64,000 nt of DNA from Megasphaera sp. NM10. GTDB taxonomy: Bacteria > Bacillota > Negativicutes > Veillonellales > Megasphaeraceae. A program made the translations under genes and the position numbers. Positions within the stretch are counted from its first letter, which is position 1; each line of letters begins with the position of its first letter. The notes under the pieces were generated by a model. It was given only the letters and a program-made list of their open reading frames with translations. It was not told the DNA's origin and ran no database searches. Positions 1-9,578 of this stretch are shown here, piece by piece. Location of the stretch: assembly GCF_000417505.1 (NCBI RefSeq), contig NZ_APHY01000004.1, forward strand, positions 1 through 64,000, written 5' to 3'.

Positions 1-1
1 C

Positions 2-169
2 TTATCGCTGACGGACTTCAAAAGTGCCAAAGCCGATGATCTGTACTTTATCACCCTGGGTGAGGCTGTCGCTGATAGCTTCGAATACAGCTTTTACAGC
101 TTTTTCAGCGTCTTTCTTGGTCAAATCGGATTTCTGTGCGACTGCAGCGATTAATTCTGTTTTGTTCAT
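2..169 (-). pseudogene. HU-family DNA-binding protein, C-terminally shortened
   Basis: The 55-residue product begins MNKTELIAAVAQKS and matches the N-terminal dimerisation half of HU, a nucleoid protein that bends DNA. It reaches the GFGTFEVR segment and then meets an in-frame TAA. HU is normally about 90 residues, and the missing part is the beta arm that enters the minor groove. The start is well set by AAAGGAGG upstream. Only one base lies beyond the stop, so it is not possible to tell whether the arm continues in another frame (a frameshift) or is gone. A free-standing half HU would probably not bind DNA normally. Identity is clear; its intactness is in doubt. Confidence 0.65.
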
Positions 170-209
170 GATACTAGGTCCTCCTTTAAATCGTTACATC
201 TGCGTAACG

Positions 210-1235
210 CTAACTGTCTGTATTTTCCTTCTGCCGTTCTATCTGTTTGGCCTCCTGCCAGAACGAGTCGAGCTCATCCAGCGAAAAAGCATCCCACGGC
301 CGGCCCGACTGGCGGACCCGGTCCTCTACGTGAGCAAAGCGGCGTCGGAATTTACAGTTAGCCCGATGTAACGCACATTCCGGCTCTATATGATAGTGTC
401 GGCATAAATTTGCAAAGACAAACAGGACATCCCCAGCTTCTTCTTCGGCGTGGACGGAATCTCCTTCGCCAAGGGCCTGACGGAATTCCTCCCATTCTTC
501 ATGGAACTTATCCCAGACGCCCTGGACATCGGGCCAGTCGAAACCGGTCTTAGCCGCTTTTTCCTGAAGTTTATCTGCAGCCAGGAGCGACGGCAGTCCG
601 GGAACGACGCCGTCCAGCAGGTGAGCATGCTGCTGGCGTTGTTCGCCTTGCTTTAATCTATCCCAGTTTAACATACTCGTACCTATGTTTTCAAGGCTTT
701 TTTGGCTAAAAACGTAGGGATGGCGCCGAATCATCTTATCTGTGACGTCTTTTACGACATCTTGAGCCGAAAAAAGGCCTTTTTCCTGGGCGATGCGGGC
801 GTGGATGGCGACCTGATAGAGGATGTCCCCCAATTCCTCGCGGATGCCCGCTACGTCGTGGCTGTCGATGGCATCGAGCATTTCATAGACCTCTTCGATG
901 AGGTAGCGGCGCAAGGTCCGATGGGTCTGGGCCCGGTCCCAGGGGCAGCCGTCTTCGCGGCGCAGGCGCGCCGTCACGTCGACGATGGGCGTTACGTCGA
1001 AGGGCATGGCCTCAGCACCGTCCCCCTGCCGCTTCCGGGCCTCTTCGATGAGACGGCACACGGCCTGGGCCATCGCCGGTCCACCCGGGACGGTATGGAC
1101 GACGGCATGGAGGCGGCTTTCGCGCAGCAGCAGCTCAACGATGGGCGCATAAGTCTCGGCAAAAGACTGGCCGTCCTGGCCATACGAATCCAGGGGCTTG
1201 TCGTCGCTCCCCAGCGGGATGATCTTGATTTCCAT
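210..1235 (-). CDS. mazG: MazG-family nucleoside triphosphate pyrophosphohydrolase
   Basis: The 341-residue product hydrolyses NTPs or dNTPs to NMP and pyrophosphate, a house-cleaning role. Two MazG domains are visible. The first, at about residues 90-200, holds DGCPWDRAQTH and the metal-binding pair EEVYE and EELGD. The second, at about 215-330, holds EEWEEF and EEEAGDVL. Firmicute YabN-type proteins carry a full tetrapyrrole-methylase domain in front and are near 480 residues. Here only about 85 residues precede MazG, keeping a VPGGPAMA segment that resembles the end of the methylase domain, so that domain looks eroded. The gene sits directly downstream of an unknown gene and upstream of HU. 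Confidence 0.9.
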   Translation of the reverse strand: MEIKIIPLGSDDKPLDSYGQDGQSFAETYAPIVELLLRESRLHAVVHTVPGGPAMAQAVCRLIEEARKRQGDGAEAMPFDVTPIVDVTARLRREDGCPWDRAQTHRTLRRYLIEEVYEMLDAIDSHDVAGIREELGDILYQVAIHARIAQEKGLFSAQDVVKDVTDKMIRRHPYVFSQKSLENIGTSMLNWDRLKQGEQRQQHAHLLDGVVPGLPSLLAADKLQEKAAKTGFDWPDVQGVWDKFHEEWEEFRQALGEGDSVHAEEEAGDVLFVFANLCRHYHIEPECALHRANCKFRRRFAHVEDRVRQSGRPWDAFSLDELDSFWQEAKQIERQKENTDS

Positions 1236-1276
1236 AGCAGTTCCTCATTTCCCGGCAAATATGCCTATGCCTGTCA

Positions 1277-1999
1277 TTATAACACGGAGTCCGTCATTTG
1301 TCGCGGCCTGGCAGGAAAAAGGGCGTCCCACAGGGCCTGGCGGACATACGGGCCATAGGTTCCCTTGAGTATCGCCCCCGGCCCCTGACAGGCCGCCGTG
1401 ACGATATCTGATAGGATTCGGGCCTGGGCAGCTGAAAAAGCGCTATGCCTGCCGGCCAATCCATGCAGATTCCGGAGGGTAAAGGCCGCCCGTTCATAGT
1501 CTTCCTTGACGATGAGCCAGCGCACCTGGAACAGGGCCTGTACATCGCGGTGAAAGCGGCGCAGGCCGCCGCAGCGGTCCCACCAATCATAGAACCGCTC
1601 CTCCTGTCTGCGGCGCAGGCTCAGGCGCAGCAGGGCCACAGACGGGCGCAGATAGTGCTGGCGGTCATACGTGCCGGGAGGCTGCCGCTGCTGGAGCTGC
1701 CGGGCCCGGTCGTAATAGCCCTCGGCCTGGTCATAGGCCCATCGGGGGCGGCTGGTCAGCGGCCATTGACCGACCCGTTCCAGGAGGACGCCCAGAAGAT
1801 AGGGATATACCGGCTGGTCCGGCTGCTGTCGGCAGGCCGCGAGCAGTTCCCGGACCATACGGCGGCAGCGGCAGATCCGGCCGGCCTGGCCCTTCGCCTG
1901 CCCCAGGGGCAGGCCATAGAGCAGAGAGATTTCTTCCAACAGAGATGAGCGCAGGGACAAGTAATGGAAGTCCTGGCGGAAGTGATGAGTCGGATACAT
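1277..1999 (-). CDS. Hypothetical protein, 240 aa
   Basis: I do not recognise a family. The start at MYPTHHFRQDF is chosen because GAAGG lies just upstream, and an upstream extension of the frame would run through the marR terminator. The product is basic and rich in Arg, Gln, Leu and Tyr, with regularly spaced aromatic and Leu residues (YPYLLGVLLERVG, YYDRARQLQQRQ) suggesting an all-helical, repeat-like fold. There is no signal peptide or membrane segment. It lies between marR and mazG on the same strand and may be transcribed alone, because a terminator separates it from marR. Confidence 0.55.
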   Translation of the reverse strand: MYPTHHFRQDFHYLSLRSSLLEEISLLYGLPLGQAKGQAGRICRCRRMVRELLAACRQQPDQPVYPYLLGVLLERVGQWPLTSRPRWAYDQAEGYYDRARQLQQRQPPGTYDRQHYLRPSVALLRLSLRRRQEERFYDWWDRCGGLRRFHRDVQALFQVRWLIVKEDYERAAFTLRNLHGLAGRHSAFSAAQARILSDIVTAACQGPGAILKGTYGPYVRQALWDALFPARPRQMTDSVL

Positions 2000-2050
2000 G
2001 GGCAAACCTTCTTTCTTTTTCCATTTGCCCCCAGTGTAGCAGGGAAAAAT

Positions 2051-2083
2051 GAAAAAAACCTGAAAAGCAGTGCTTTTCAGGTT
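2051..2083 (-). terminator. Rho-independent terminator after marR
   Basis: A 12-13 bp hairpin (AACCTGAAAAGC paired with GCTTTTCAGGTT) lies 20 bp past the marR stop and is followed on the minus strand by a run of T. Confidence 0.85.
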
Positions 2084-2100
2084 AAAATTTGCTGAGAAAA

Positions 2101-2586
2101 TCATTTCTGGCTCAGTTTCGTCAGCAGGCGGATGAGTTCGGCCTGTTCGTCCTCACTGAGGCGGTTCATGAGCGTCGAAATGCGCAGATAATGGCCGGGC
2201 AGTACTTGGTCCATGAACTGGCGGCCCTGGGCCGTGAGGCTGACCTTTTTGCCCCGCTTGTCTTCCTGATCGATGACGACCGTCGTCAATCCGTCGCGGA
2301 CCATGCGCTTGACCATGGTCGTAATCGTCGCCCGGGTCACGCCGGTCTTCTCAGCCAGCTGTGACGGTGCAATACCTTCCGGGCTCTGGTGCAGGACGAT
2401 CATGACCCGCAGTTTCCCCTGGGACAAGTGGTATTGCTTGGCCAGGACGTCGTTGATGGACGAGCGGATGATTTCAGCGGCCTGGGAGATGCGCAGCATG
2501 GCCAGGACCGCCGACGGTTCGATTTCCGGAATGATCCGGGCGTGTTTTTCCAATTTTTCCCGCGTCGGGAATGCTTCAAATCTCAT
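2101..2586 (-). CDS. MarR-family transcriptional regulator
   Basis: A 161-residue winged-helix protein of normal MarR length. The recognition-helix region GVTRATITTMVKRM and the wing DKRGKKVSLTAQG are at about residues 100-135, between helical dimerisation ends. Such proteins usually repress their own gene and a neighbour and respond to phenolic or lipophilic ligands. The ligand here cannot be read from sequence. A palindrome in its promoter suggests autoregulation. It stands alone between terminators, so its targets are probably elsewhere. Confidence 0.85.
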   Translation of the reverse strand: MRFEAFPTREKLEKHARIIPEIEPSAVLAMLRISQAAEIIRSSINDVLAKQYHLSQGKLRVMIVLHQSPEGIAPSQLAEKTGVTRATITTMVKRMVRDGLTTVVIDQEDKRGKKVSLTAQGRQFMDQVLPGHYLRISTLMNRLSEDEQAELIRLLTKLSQK

Positions 2587-2604
2587 ACGTCTTCCCCTCT
2601 TTTG

Positions 2605-2651
2605 ATTAGCTTGCTAATTAAAATTATAAGATAAAACGAGGAAAAATACAA
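2605..2651 (-). promoter_or_regulatory. marR promoter with palindromic operator
   Basis: TTGTAT (2646-2651), 17 bp, then TATAAT (2623-2628) point toward marR. Directly downstream is the palindrome ATTAGC-TT-GCTAAT (2605-2618), placed to block the initiating polymerase. That it is the MarR site is inference from position and symmetry. The -35 box lies inside the proS terminator hairpin. Confidence 0.65.
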
Positions 2652-2668
2652 GCATTTTTCCTCGTTTT
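2633..2668 (-). terminator. Terminator after proS
   Basis: A 10-bp stem CGAGGAAAAA/TTTTTCCTCG with an 8-nt loop lies just past the proS stop, with TTTTAT following on the minus strand. It ends the long rpsB-proS block. Confidence 0.75.
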
Positions 2669-2700
2669 ACGGAAATATTTTTATAACATATGCGTTCGAT

Positions 2701-4434
2701 TTACATATTCTTGCTACGCAGGTCAGCTAAGATTTCCTGGACGCGGGCGACGGCCTGGTCGATAGGAACGACTTCCTGTTCGCTAGTCCGGCGGATCTTG
2801 ATTTCGACAGTGCCTTCGGCAGCGCTCTTCTTGCCGACCGTGACCCGGACGGGATAGCCGATGAGGTCGGCGTCGTTGAACTTGACGCCAGCCCGTTCAT
2901 TACGGTCGTCGAGGAGGACGTCGGCCTTGGCAGCCTGCAGGGCCTGATAGAGGTCACCGGCGATGCGGACCTGATCCTGATCTTTGCTGCTGACCGGGAC
3001 GATGGCCACTTCAAAAGGCGCGATGGCGACAGGCCACATGATGCCGTGTTCGTCGTGGAACTGTTCGATGGCAGCGGCAATAGTACGGGTGACGCCAATG
3101 CCGTAGCAGCCCATGACGTAGGGTTTGGCCTTGCCGTTCTGGTCAAGGAAGGTCGCATGGAGGGCTTCGGAATACTTCGTGCCCAGTTCAAAGACCTGGC
3201 CGACTTCGATGCCGCGGACGATTTCGATGGGTGCACCGCAGTGCGGGCATTTGTCGCCGGCGACCATGTTGCGGATGGTCGTGACCGTCACGTCTTTGAA
3301 GTCCCGCGACGGATTGACGTTCTGATAGTGATAGCCGGCCTTATTGGCACCGGTTACGCCATTGGGGACGTTCATGGCCGACGGATCGACGAGGACGAAG
3401 AACGTTTCATTATCCGGTTTATCGGCACCCATGGGGCTCATGTAGCCCGGCTGGAGGCCGTGGGCCTTCAATTCGTCTTCCGTCGCCGGTTCGATGACAT
3501 TGCCGCCGACGAAATTCTGGACGGCGACGTCATTGACTTCATGGTCGCCGCGGACCATGCAGAGGACCGTCTTTTCGCCGTCGATAGTGAAAGCGACGGC
3601 TTTGATCGTCTTTTCGACGGGAATGTGGAGGAACTGGGCCAGGTCTTCAATGGTCGAGCAGTTCGGCGTTTCGATGAGTTCTACATCTTTGGCGTCTTCT
3701 GCCGGCATTTCGATGGCCTGAGGAACGGCTTTTTCAATATCTGCTGCATAATCGCACTTCGAGCACGATACGATTTCGGCTTCGCCGGCCTGGGCCAGGG
3801 CCATGAATTCATGGGTGTGATTGCCGCCGATCTGGCCGCTGTCGGCTTCGACGGGCTTGAAATTCAGGCCGCAGCGCGTGAAGATGCGCGTATAGGCATC
3901 GTATTCATCCTGATAGCTCTTGTGCAGGCCTTCTTCGTCGACGTCGAAGGAATAAGCATCTTTCATGACGAACTCACGGCTGCGCATGAGGCCGAAACGC
4001 GGGCGGATTTCGTCGCGGTATTTATTCTGCATCTGCCACAGCGTGACGGGCATCTGCTTGTACGAGCGCAGTTCATTGCGGACCAGGGTCGTAATCAATT
4101 CTTCGTGTGTCGGCCCGAGGCAGAAATGATTGCCATGGCGGTCTTCGAGTTTGAACATTTCCGGGCCATAGGCATTCCAGCGGCCCGATTCATGCCAGAT
4201 TTCAGCCGGCTGCATAATGGGCATCATGATTTCCTGGGCGCCGATGTTGTTCATTTCTTCGCGGACGATGGCTTCGATCTTGAGTTCGACCCGGCGGCCT
4301 AAAGGCAGGAAAGAATACAAGCCGCCGCCGTTCTTGCGGATCATCCCGGCTTTCAACATATACTGATGGCTGGCGATTTCGGCGTCTGCCGGGATTTCCC
4401 GCAGCGTCGGACTATACAATTTCGATGCTAACAT
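2701..4434 (-). CDS. proS: Prolyl-tRNA synthetase (prokaryotic type with editing domain)
   Basis: Charges tRNA-Pro with proline. The 577-residue length fits bacterial ProS. Class II motifs are visible: GGGLYSFLPLGRRV near residue 36, RPRFGLMRSREFVMKDAYSF near 140-165 and GCYGIGVTRT near 445. Between them (about 225-390) is the YbaK-like insertion domain that hydrolyses mischarged Ala-tRNA, with the segment IPVEKTIKAVAF. The C-terminal anticodon-binding domain contains VLLDDRNERAGVKF. It is the last gene of the isoprenoid/envelope block, starting 3 bp after the ispG stop, so it is probably co-transcribed. Confidence 0.97.
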   Translation of the reverse strand: MLASKLYSPTLREIPADAEIASHQYMLKAGMIRKNGGGLYSFLPLGRRVELKIEAIVREEMNNIGAQEIMMPIMQPAEIWHESGRWNAYGPEMFKLEDRHGNHFCLGPTHEELITTLVRNELRSYKQMPVTLWQMQNKYRDEIRPRFGLMRSREFVMKDAYSFDVDEEGLHKSYQDEYDAYTRIFTRCGLNFKPVEADSGQIGGNHTHEFMALAQAGEAEIVSCSKCDYAADIEKAVPQAIEMPAEDAKDVELIETPNCSTIEDLAQFLHIPVEKTIKAVAFTIDGEKTVLCMVRGDHEVNDVAVQNFVGGNVIEPATEDELKAHGLQPGYMSPMGADKPDNETFFVLVDPSAMNVPNGVTGANKAGYHYQNVNPSRDFKDVTVTTIRNMVAGDKCPHCGAPIEIVRGIEVGQVFELGTKYSEALHATFLDQNGKAKPYVMGCYGIGVTRTIAAAIEQFHDEHGIMWPVAIAPFEVAIVPVSSKDQDQVRIAGDLYQALQAAKADVLLDDRNERAGVKFNDADLIGYPVRVTVGKKSAAEGTVEIKIRRTSEQEVVPIDQAVARVQEILADLRSKNM

Positions 4435-4437
4435 GAG

Positions 4438-5505
4438 TTAAGACTCCTTTGCAATGGTTTTTTCAATTTCTTCCAGCAGGCTGGACACGAGCCGGTCTTC
4501 CGGCACGGTGCGCAGGACCTGGCCATGAGAAAAGACGATGCCCTTCCCCTTACCGCCGGCAATGCCGAAATCGGCTTCCCTGGCTTCACCGGGACCGTTG
4601 ACGACACAACCCATGACGGCGACCTTGATGGGCACAGTCAGATGAGAAATGGCCTCTTCCACTTCCTGGGCCAGGTCGATGAGGTGGACCTGGGTCCGGC
4701 CGCAAGTCGGACAGGAAATGAGGGTCGGCCCGAAACGGCGCAGGCCAAGGGCACTGAGGATGGTCTGGCCGGCCTTGATTTCTTCGACGGGATCGCCCGT
4801 CAGGGATACGCGGATCGTATCGCCGATGCCTTCGTGGAGCAGCGTACCGATACCGATGGCCGACTTGATGCTCCCTTCACGGACCAGGCCGGCTTCGGTT
4901 ACGCCCAAGTGCAGGGCATAAGGCACCTTATCGGCCAGGGCTTCATAGGCTTCGATCATCAAGGGCACGTCGGAGGACTTGAGGGAAATGACCATGTTGC
5001 GGTAATCCATGCGTTCCAGGATGCGGATATGGCGCAGGGCCCCTTCGACCATGCCTTCTGCCGTCGGATGGCCGCCGCTCTGAGCCAGGATATCTTCCGG
5101 CAGGGAACCTGTATTGATGCCGATACGGATGGGGATTCCCTTAGGACGTACTTTTTCGACGACTTTGACGACATTGTCGTCAGATCCGATATTGCCCGGA
5201 TTGATGCGCAGGGCCTGGACGCCGCTGTCGACGGCGGCCAGGGCCAGGCGGTAATCGAAGTGGATATCGGCGACAATGGGGATATCCACGGCCTGAACGA
5301 CGGCGGCCAGGCCTTTGGCCGCTTCCATATCGGGAACGGCGAAGCGCAAGATTTCAGCGCCATACGATGCCAGGCGGCGGGCATCGACGACGGCTTCGGC
5401 CATATGGGCCGGGTTGACCGTCGACATGGTCTGGACCGATACGGGTGCATCGCCGCCGATGGTGACGCTGCCCGCCTGGACGGGAAGAGATTTTCTACGT
5501 TTCAT
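4438..5505 (-). CDS. ispG: 4-hydroxy-3-methylbut-2-en-1-yl diphosphate synthase
   Basis: Converts methylerythritol cyclodiphosphate to HMBPP, the penultimate step of the MEP isoprenoid pathway, using a [4Fe-4S] cluster and reduced ferredoxin or flavodoxin. The 355-residue product has the TIM-barrel N-terminus (RRKSLPVQAGSVTIGGDAPV) and the cluster ligands SCPTCGR near residue 263 and GCVVNGPGEA near 300. It lies between rseP and proS. Together with dxr and uppS it makes this block supply the undecaprenyl carrier for wall and outer-membrane synthesis. Confidence 0.97.
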   Translation of the reverse strand: MKRRKSLPVQAGSVTIGGDAPVSVQTMSTVNPAHMAEAVVDARRLASYGAEILRFAVPDMEAAKGLAAVVQAVDIPIVADIHFDYRLALAAVDSGVQALRINPGNIGSDDNVVKVVEKVRPKGIPIRIGINTGSLPEDILAQSGGHPTAEGMVEGALRHIRILERMDYRNMVISLKSSDVPLMIEAYEALADKVPYALHLGVTEAGLVREGSIKSAIGIGTLLHEGIGDTIRVSLTGDPVEEIKAGQTILSALGLRRFGPTLISCPTCGRTQVHLIDLAQEVEEAISHLTVPIKVAVMGCVVNGPGEAREADFGIAGGKGKGIVFSHGQVLRTVPEDRLVSSLLEEIEKTIAKES

Positions 5506-5520
5506 GCAAGGCCTGCCTTT

Positions 5521-6543
5521 CTAAAAGCGGCTGATATCCTGAAACATGGCGAAGAGGAACAGGGAGCCCAAGAGGACGGCCCCTGTGACCTGGATGTAGT
5601 ACAACGCCCGTTTCGGCATCCGCCGGCGCGTAATACCTTCGAGAATCAATAAAATAATATAGCCCCCATCGAGGAGCGGTACGGGCAGGAGATTCAAGAT
5701 GCCCAGGTTGAGGCTGAGGAAGGCCGTGAACATGAGCAAATTGGCAAAGCCCGATGCAGCGACCTGACCGGCCAGCTGAGCGACGCCGATAGGACCGGCG
5801 ACTTCGGCCTTTTCCCGGCCCGTCACCATATCATAGAGGCCGACGATCATGAGCTGGCAGAGCTTGCCTGTCCGTTGGACGGCCATGCCCGCCGATTCAA
5901 AGAAGCCATGAGCTTCTTTGGTCGTCATGGGCATGACGCCGAGCATGGCTTTCTTCGAGGCGCTGTCTACGTCAGGCACCATTTCGACGCCCTGGATCTG
6001 GCCGTCCCGTTCGATTTCCACGGTAACGACGGCGTGGCTGTATGGCGCGACGGCCTGAGAAATATCAGACCATTTGGAAATTTCCTGGTTGCCGATGCGG
6101 ACGATGCGGTCGCCGGCTGCAAGGCCCGACTGTTCGGCCGGTGAGCCGGCGATGGTCGAGCCGACGACGGCTTCCGGCGAAACGGTCACCGTACCGACGA
6201 CGAAGAACAGGCCCCACAAGAGGACGATGGCCAGGACGAAGTTCATGATACCGCCGGCAGCGATGACGATCATGCGCTTCCAGACAGGTTTGCTCAGGAA
6301 AGATTTATCGTTCAAGTCTTCCTCTTCCGTCATGCCGGCGATGCGGTTGAATCCGCCAAGAGGAATGGCCCGCAGGGAATATTCTGTATCTCCGCGGCGT
6401 ACACTGTACACTTTGGGACCAAAGCCGAGTGCGAACTCATCGACCTGCATCCCCGCCCACTTGGCCGTCGCGAAATGGCCCAGTTCGTGGACGAAGACGA
6501 TGACACTGAAGACGAAGATCGTCGCTAAAATAGTAAGACCCAC
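5521..6543 (-). CDS. rseP: RIP metalloprotease RseP (site-2 protease)
   Basis: An inner-membrane zinc protease of 340 residues that cleaves transmembrane substrates such as anti-sigma factors and signal-peptide remnants. The HExxH site VHELGHFATAKWAG is in the first membrane helix (about residue 18). A single PDZ domain lies at about 125-205, which is usual for the short Gram-positive-type form. The second active-site motif NLLPVPLLDGG is near 285, followed by the last membrane helices. Gene order dxr-rseP-ispG-proS is conserved in many bacteria. Confidence 0.95.
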   Translation of the reverse strand: MGLTILATIFVFSVIVFVHELGHFATAKWAGMQVDEFALGFGPKVYSVRRGDTEYSLRAIPLGGFNRIAGMTEEEDLNDKSFLSKPVWKRMIVIAAGGIMNFVLAIVLLWGLFFVVGTVTVSPEAVVGSTIAGSPAEQSGLAAGDRIVRIGNQEISKWSDISQAVAPYSHAVVTVEIERDGQIQGVEMVPDVDSASKKAMLGVMPMTTKEAHGFFESAGMAVQRTGKLCQLMIVGLYDMVTGREKAEVAGPIGVAQLAGQVAASGFANLLMFTAFLSLNLGILNLLPVPLLDGGYIILLILEGITRRRMPKRALYYIQVTGAVLLGSLFLFAMFQDISRF

Positions 6544-6557
6544 GGGAAATCCCCTTT

Positions 6558-7703
6558 CTACAGCAAGGAAGCAGCACAGCGGCGGGCCCAGGCATCGGCC
6601 TGGCGGATAGACGCCAGGGTGACGTCATGCGAGACCGTGTGCCGTTCCATGACTGTACGGACAATATCAAAAATACGCGTAAAGGAAATCTCTTTACGCA
6701 GAAAAGCATAGACGGCGACTTCATTGGCCCCGTTGAGGACACAGGGCATGGTACCGCCGATGCGGCCGGCTTCATAGGCCAGGCCGATGGATGGGAACTT
6801 CTCGTCGTCAGGCGGGAAGAATTCCAGCGTCCCCAGCGTCTTCCAGTCGATGGGCCGGGCGCCGCGGACGGTCATCCGTTCCGGATAGGTAAAGGCGTAC
6901 TGGATGGGCAGGCGCATATCGGGCATGCCCAGCTGAGCCAGGACAGAACCGTCGATGAACTCGATCATGGAATGGATGATGCTCTGCGGCTGGATGACGA
7001 CTTCGATCTTGTCGAAGGGCATGTGGAAGAGCCAGTGGGCTTCGATGACTTCCAGGCCCTTATTGAACATCGTCGCCGAATCGATGGTGATCTTGCCACC
7101 CATGTTCCACGTCGGATGCTTGAGGCACTGTTCGACCGTAATCGACGAAAATTCCGACGCAGGCCGGCGGAAATGGGGTCCGCCGGAAGCCGTGACCAGC
7201 AGTTTGGCCACTTCTTCCGGGCGGCGCCCCTGGAGGCACTGGAAGATGGCCCCGTGCTCGCTGTCGACGGGCAAGATGCGGACGCCGCGGGCTGCGGCTT
7301 CCTTCATGACCAGTTCACCGGCAGCGACGAGGGTTTCCTTGTTGGCCAGGGCGATGTCCATCCCCTTCTCGATGGCGTGGAGCGTCGGTTCGATACCGGC
7401 GGCGCCGACGAGGGACGTCAGGACGATCTGGGCGTCGCATTCATCGATGAGTTTCAAGAGGCCGTCACTGCCGGAAAAGACAGTACACGCCGGACCGACG
7501 GCACGGCGCAGTTCATCAGCCGCCTTTTTGTCGACCATGCAGGCCCATTTCACCTGATGGTCCCGGACCTGGCGGGCCACTTCCTGCCAATGGGAATAAG
7601 CGGCGACGCCGGCCAGGCGGAAGGCCTCGGGATGGGCGTCGATGACGTCGACGGCCTGGGTCCCGATAGAGCCGGTACTGCCTAAAATCAAAATATCCTT
7701 CAT
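6558..7703 (-). CDS. dxr: 1-deoxy-D-xylulose 5-phosphate reductoisomerase
   Basis: Catalyses the NADPH-dependent conversion of DXP to MEP, the first committed step of the MEP pathway. At 381 residues it has normal length. The N-terminal dinucleotide-binding loop LGSTGSIGTQAVDV, the substrate and metal segment PVDSEHGAIFQ (about residue 146) and the flexible loop with KHPTWNMGGKITIDSATM (about 200) are all present. It starts 13 bp downstream of cdsA and is almost certainly in the same transcript. Confidence 0.96.
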   Translation of the reverse strand: MKDILILGSTGSIGTQAVDVIDAHPEAFRLAGVAAYSHWQEVARQVRDHQVKWACMVDKKAADELRRAVGPACTVFSGSDGLLKLIDECDAQIVLTSLVGAAGIEPTLHAIEKGMDIALANKETLVAAGELVMKEAAARGVRILPVDSEHGAIFQCLQGRRPEEVAKLLVTASGGPHFRRPASEFSSITVEQCLKHPTWNMGGKITIDSATMFNKGLEVIEAHWLFHMPFDKIEVVIQPQSIIHSMIEFIDGSVLAQLGMPDMRLPIQYAFTYPERMTVRGARPIDWKTLGTLEFFPPDDEKFPSIGLAYEAGRIGGTMPCVLNGANEVAVYAFLRKEISFTRIFDIVRTVMERHTVSHDVTLASIRQADAWARRCAASLL

Positions 7704-7716
7704 TCCCTGCCCTCCT

Positions 7717-8544
7717 TTAAATGACCAGCATCAAATAGACGTACATAGCCGGCGCTGCAAAGAGCAGGCTGTCGAAGCGGTCGAGGACGCCGCCGTGGCC
7801 AGGGATGATGTTCCCCGAATCCTTGACGCCGCAGACGCGCTTCAAGATGGATTCGACCAGATCGCCTAAAGGAGCCATGATGCCGATGATGACGCCAATG
7901 GCCAGGGCGTGGAGGACGGAGAATTTAAAGATGAGCGAAAAGATGATGGCCACGGCCAGGGTACCGACGAAACCGCCGATAGCACCTTCGCGGGTCTTGC
8001 CGGGGCTGATGGCCGGGCAGAGCTTGACTTTGCCCATCATCTTGCCGACGGCAAAGGCAAAAGTATCGCTGGCCCAGGTCGAAAAGATGAGGAGAAAGAC
8101 GAAGAACCGCGCCGGTTCCAACATGACGGCGCCGAAGCTGCTGCCCATGAAGGAAGCCACAGAGCCGCTGCGCAGGGCCAGCATGGCCAGAAAGCCACAG
8201 CCGATATAGAGCAGGCCGTACAAGGTATAGGCACTGTCTACGGGCTTAATCTTGTTGTGGAAAAAGACGGTCCGCAGCATGAGCCAGAAAAGGAGGCCCA
8301 AGGCCAGGACGAGCATGACCTTGGTGCTGCCGAACCAATAGGCGGCCAGCATGGCGACGAGCCATACGGCACCGCACTTGTCGGCCGTCACGGCGTGGAG
8401 CTTGTGGACCAGGTTGCCGTATTCATACCAGGCGACGAGGGATAACAGGGCCATCATGAGGAAAAACAGCCAGTTCCCTTCGTAAATCACAAAAATCGTA
8501 AAGGCACCACCGACGATGCCTGTCAGTATTCGTTTTGCCAACAT
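7717..8544 (-). CDS. cdsA: Phosphatidate cytidylyltransferase
   Basis: A membrane enzyme that makes CDP-diacylglycerol from phosphatidate and CTP for phospholipid synthesis. The 275-residue product has seven to eight hydrophobic segments. The CdsA signature is complete near the C-terminus: ESILKRVCGVKDSG followed by PGHGGVLDRFDS. The conserved SPGKTREGAIGG loop is near residue 185. It follows uppS by 19 bp in the same operon. Confidence 0.96.
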   Translation of the reverse strand: MLAKRILTGIVGGAFTIFVIYEGNWLFFLMMALLSLVAWYEYGNLVHKLHAVTADKCGAVWLVAMLAAYWFGSTKVMLVLALGLLFWLMLRTVFFHNKIKPVDSAYTLYGLLYIGCGFLAMLALRSGSVASFMGSSFGAVMLEPARFFVFLLIFSTWASDTFAFAVGKMMGKVKLCPAISPGKTREGAIGGFVGTLAVAIIFSLIFKFSVLHALAIGVIIGIMAPLGDLVESILKRVCGVKDSGNIIPGHGGVLDRFDSLLFAAPAMYVYLMLVI

Positions 8545-8563
8545 ATCATATACCTTCCCTGAT

Positions 8564-9323
<760 letters not shown>

Positions 9324-9331
<8 letters not shown>

Positions 9332-9578
9332 GCTGTACGTCTCCATTTCGCAGGGCTGCCGCTACGGATCCGCTCATCTCCAGGCTGTCGTTGACCAAGA
9401 GGCAGACTGTGCCGTCATCCCGCCGCTGGGCGCGGATGACATAGGTCTGCTCAGGGTCGCAGTGGAAAAAGTGGCTCCGCGACAGCGTCCGCTCTATGAC
9501 AAAAGGAATATTTTTTTCCTGTAATACAGATTTGGCATACCGTAACGGCATGCCAATAAAAATCCGTATATCCATCAT
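9324..9578 (-). CDS. Small conserved hypothetical protein between frr and uppS
   Basis: An 84-residue soluble protein starting [17 protein letters not shown]. It overlaps frr by 4 bp at its start and uppS at its end, so translation is probably coupled to both. No membrane segment or catalytic motif is visible. The read-out [22 protein letters not shown] suggests a small alpha/beta fold. I infer it is a lineage-specific member of this operon; function unknown. Confidence 0.7.
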
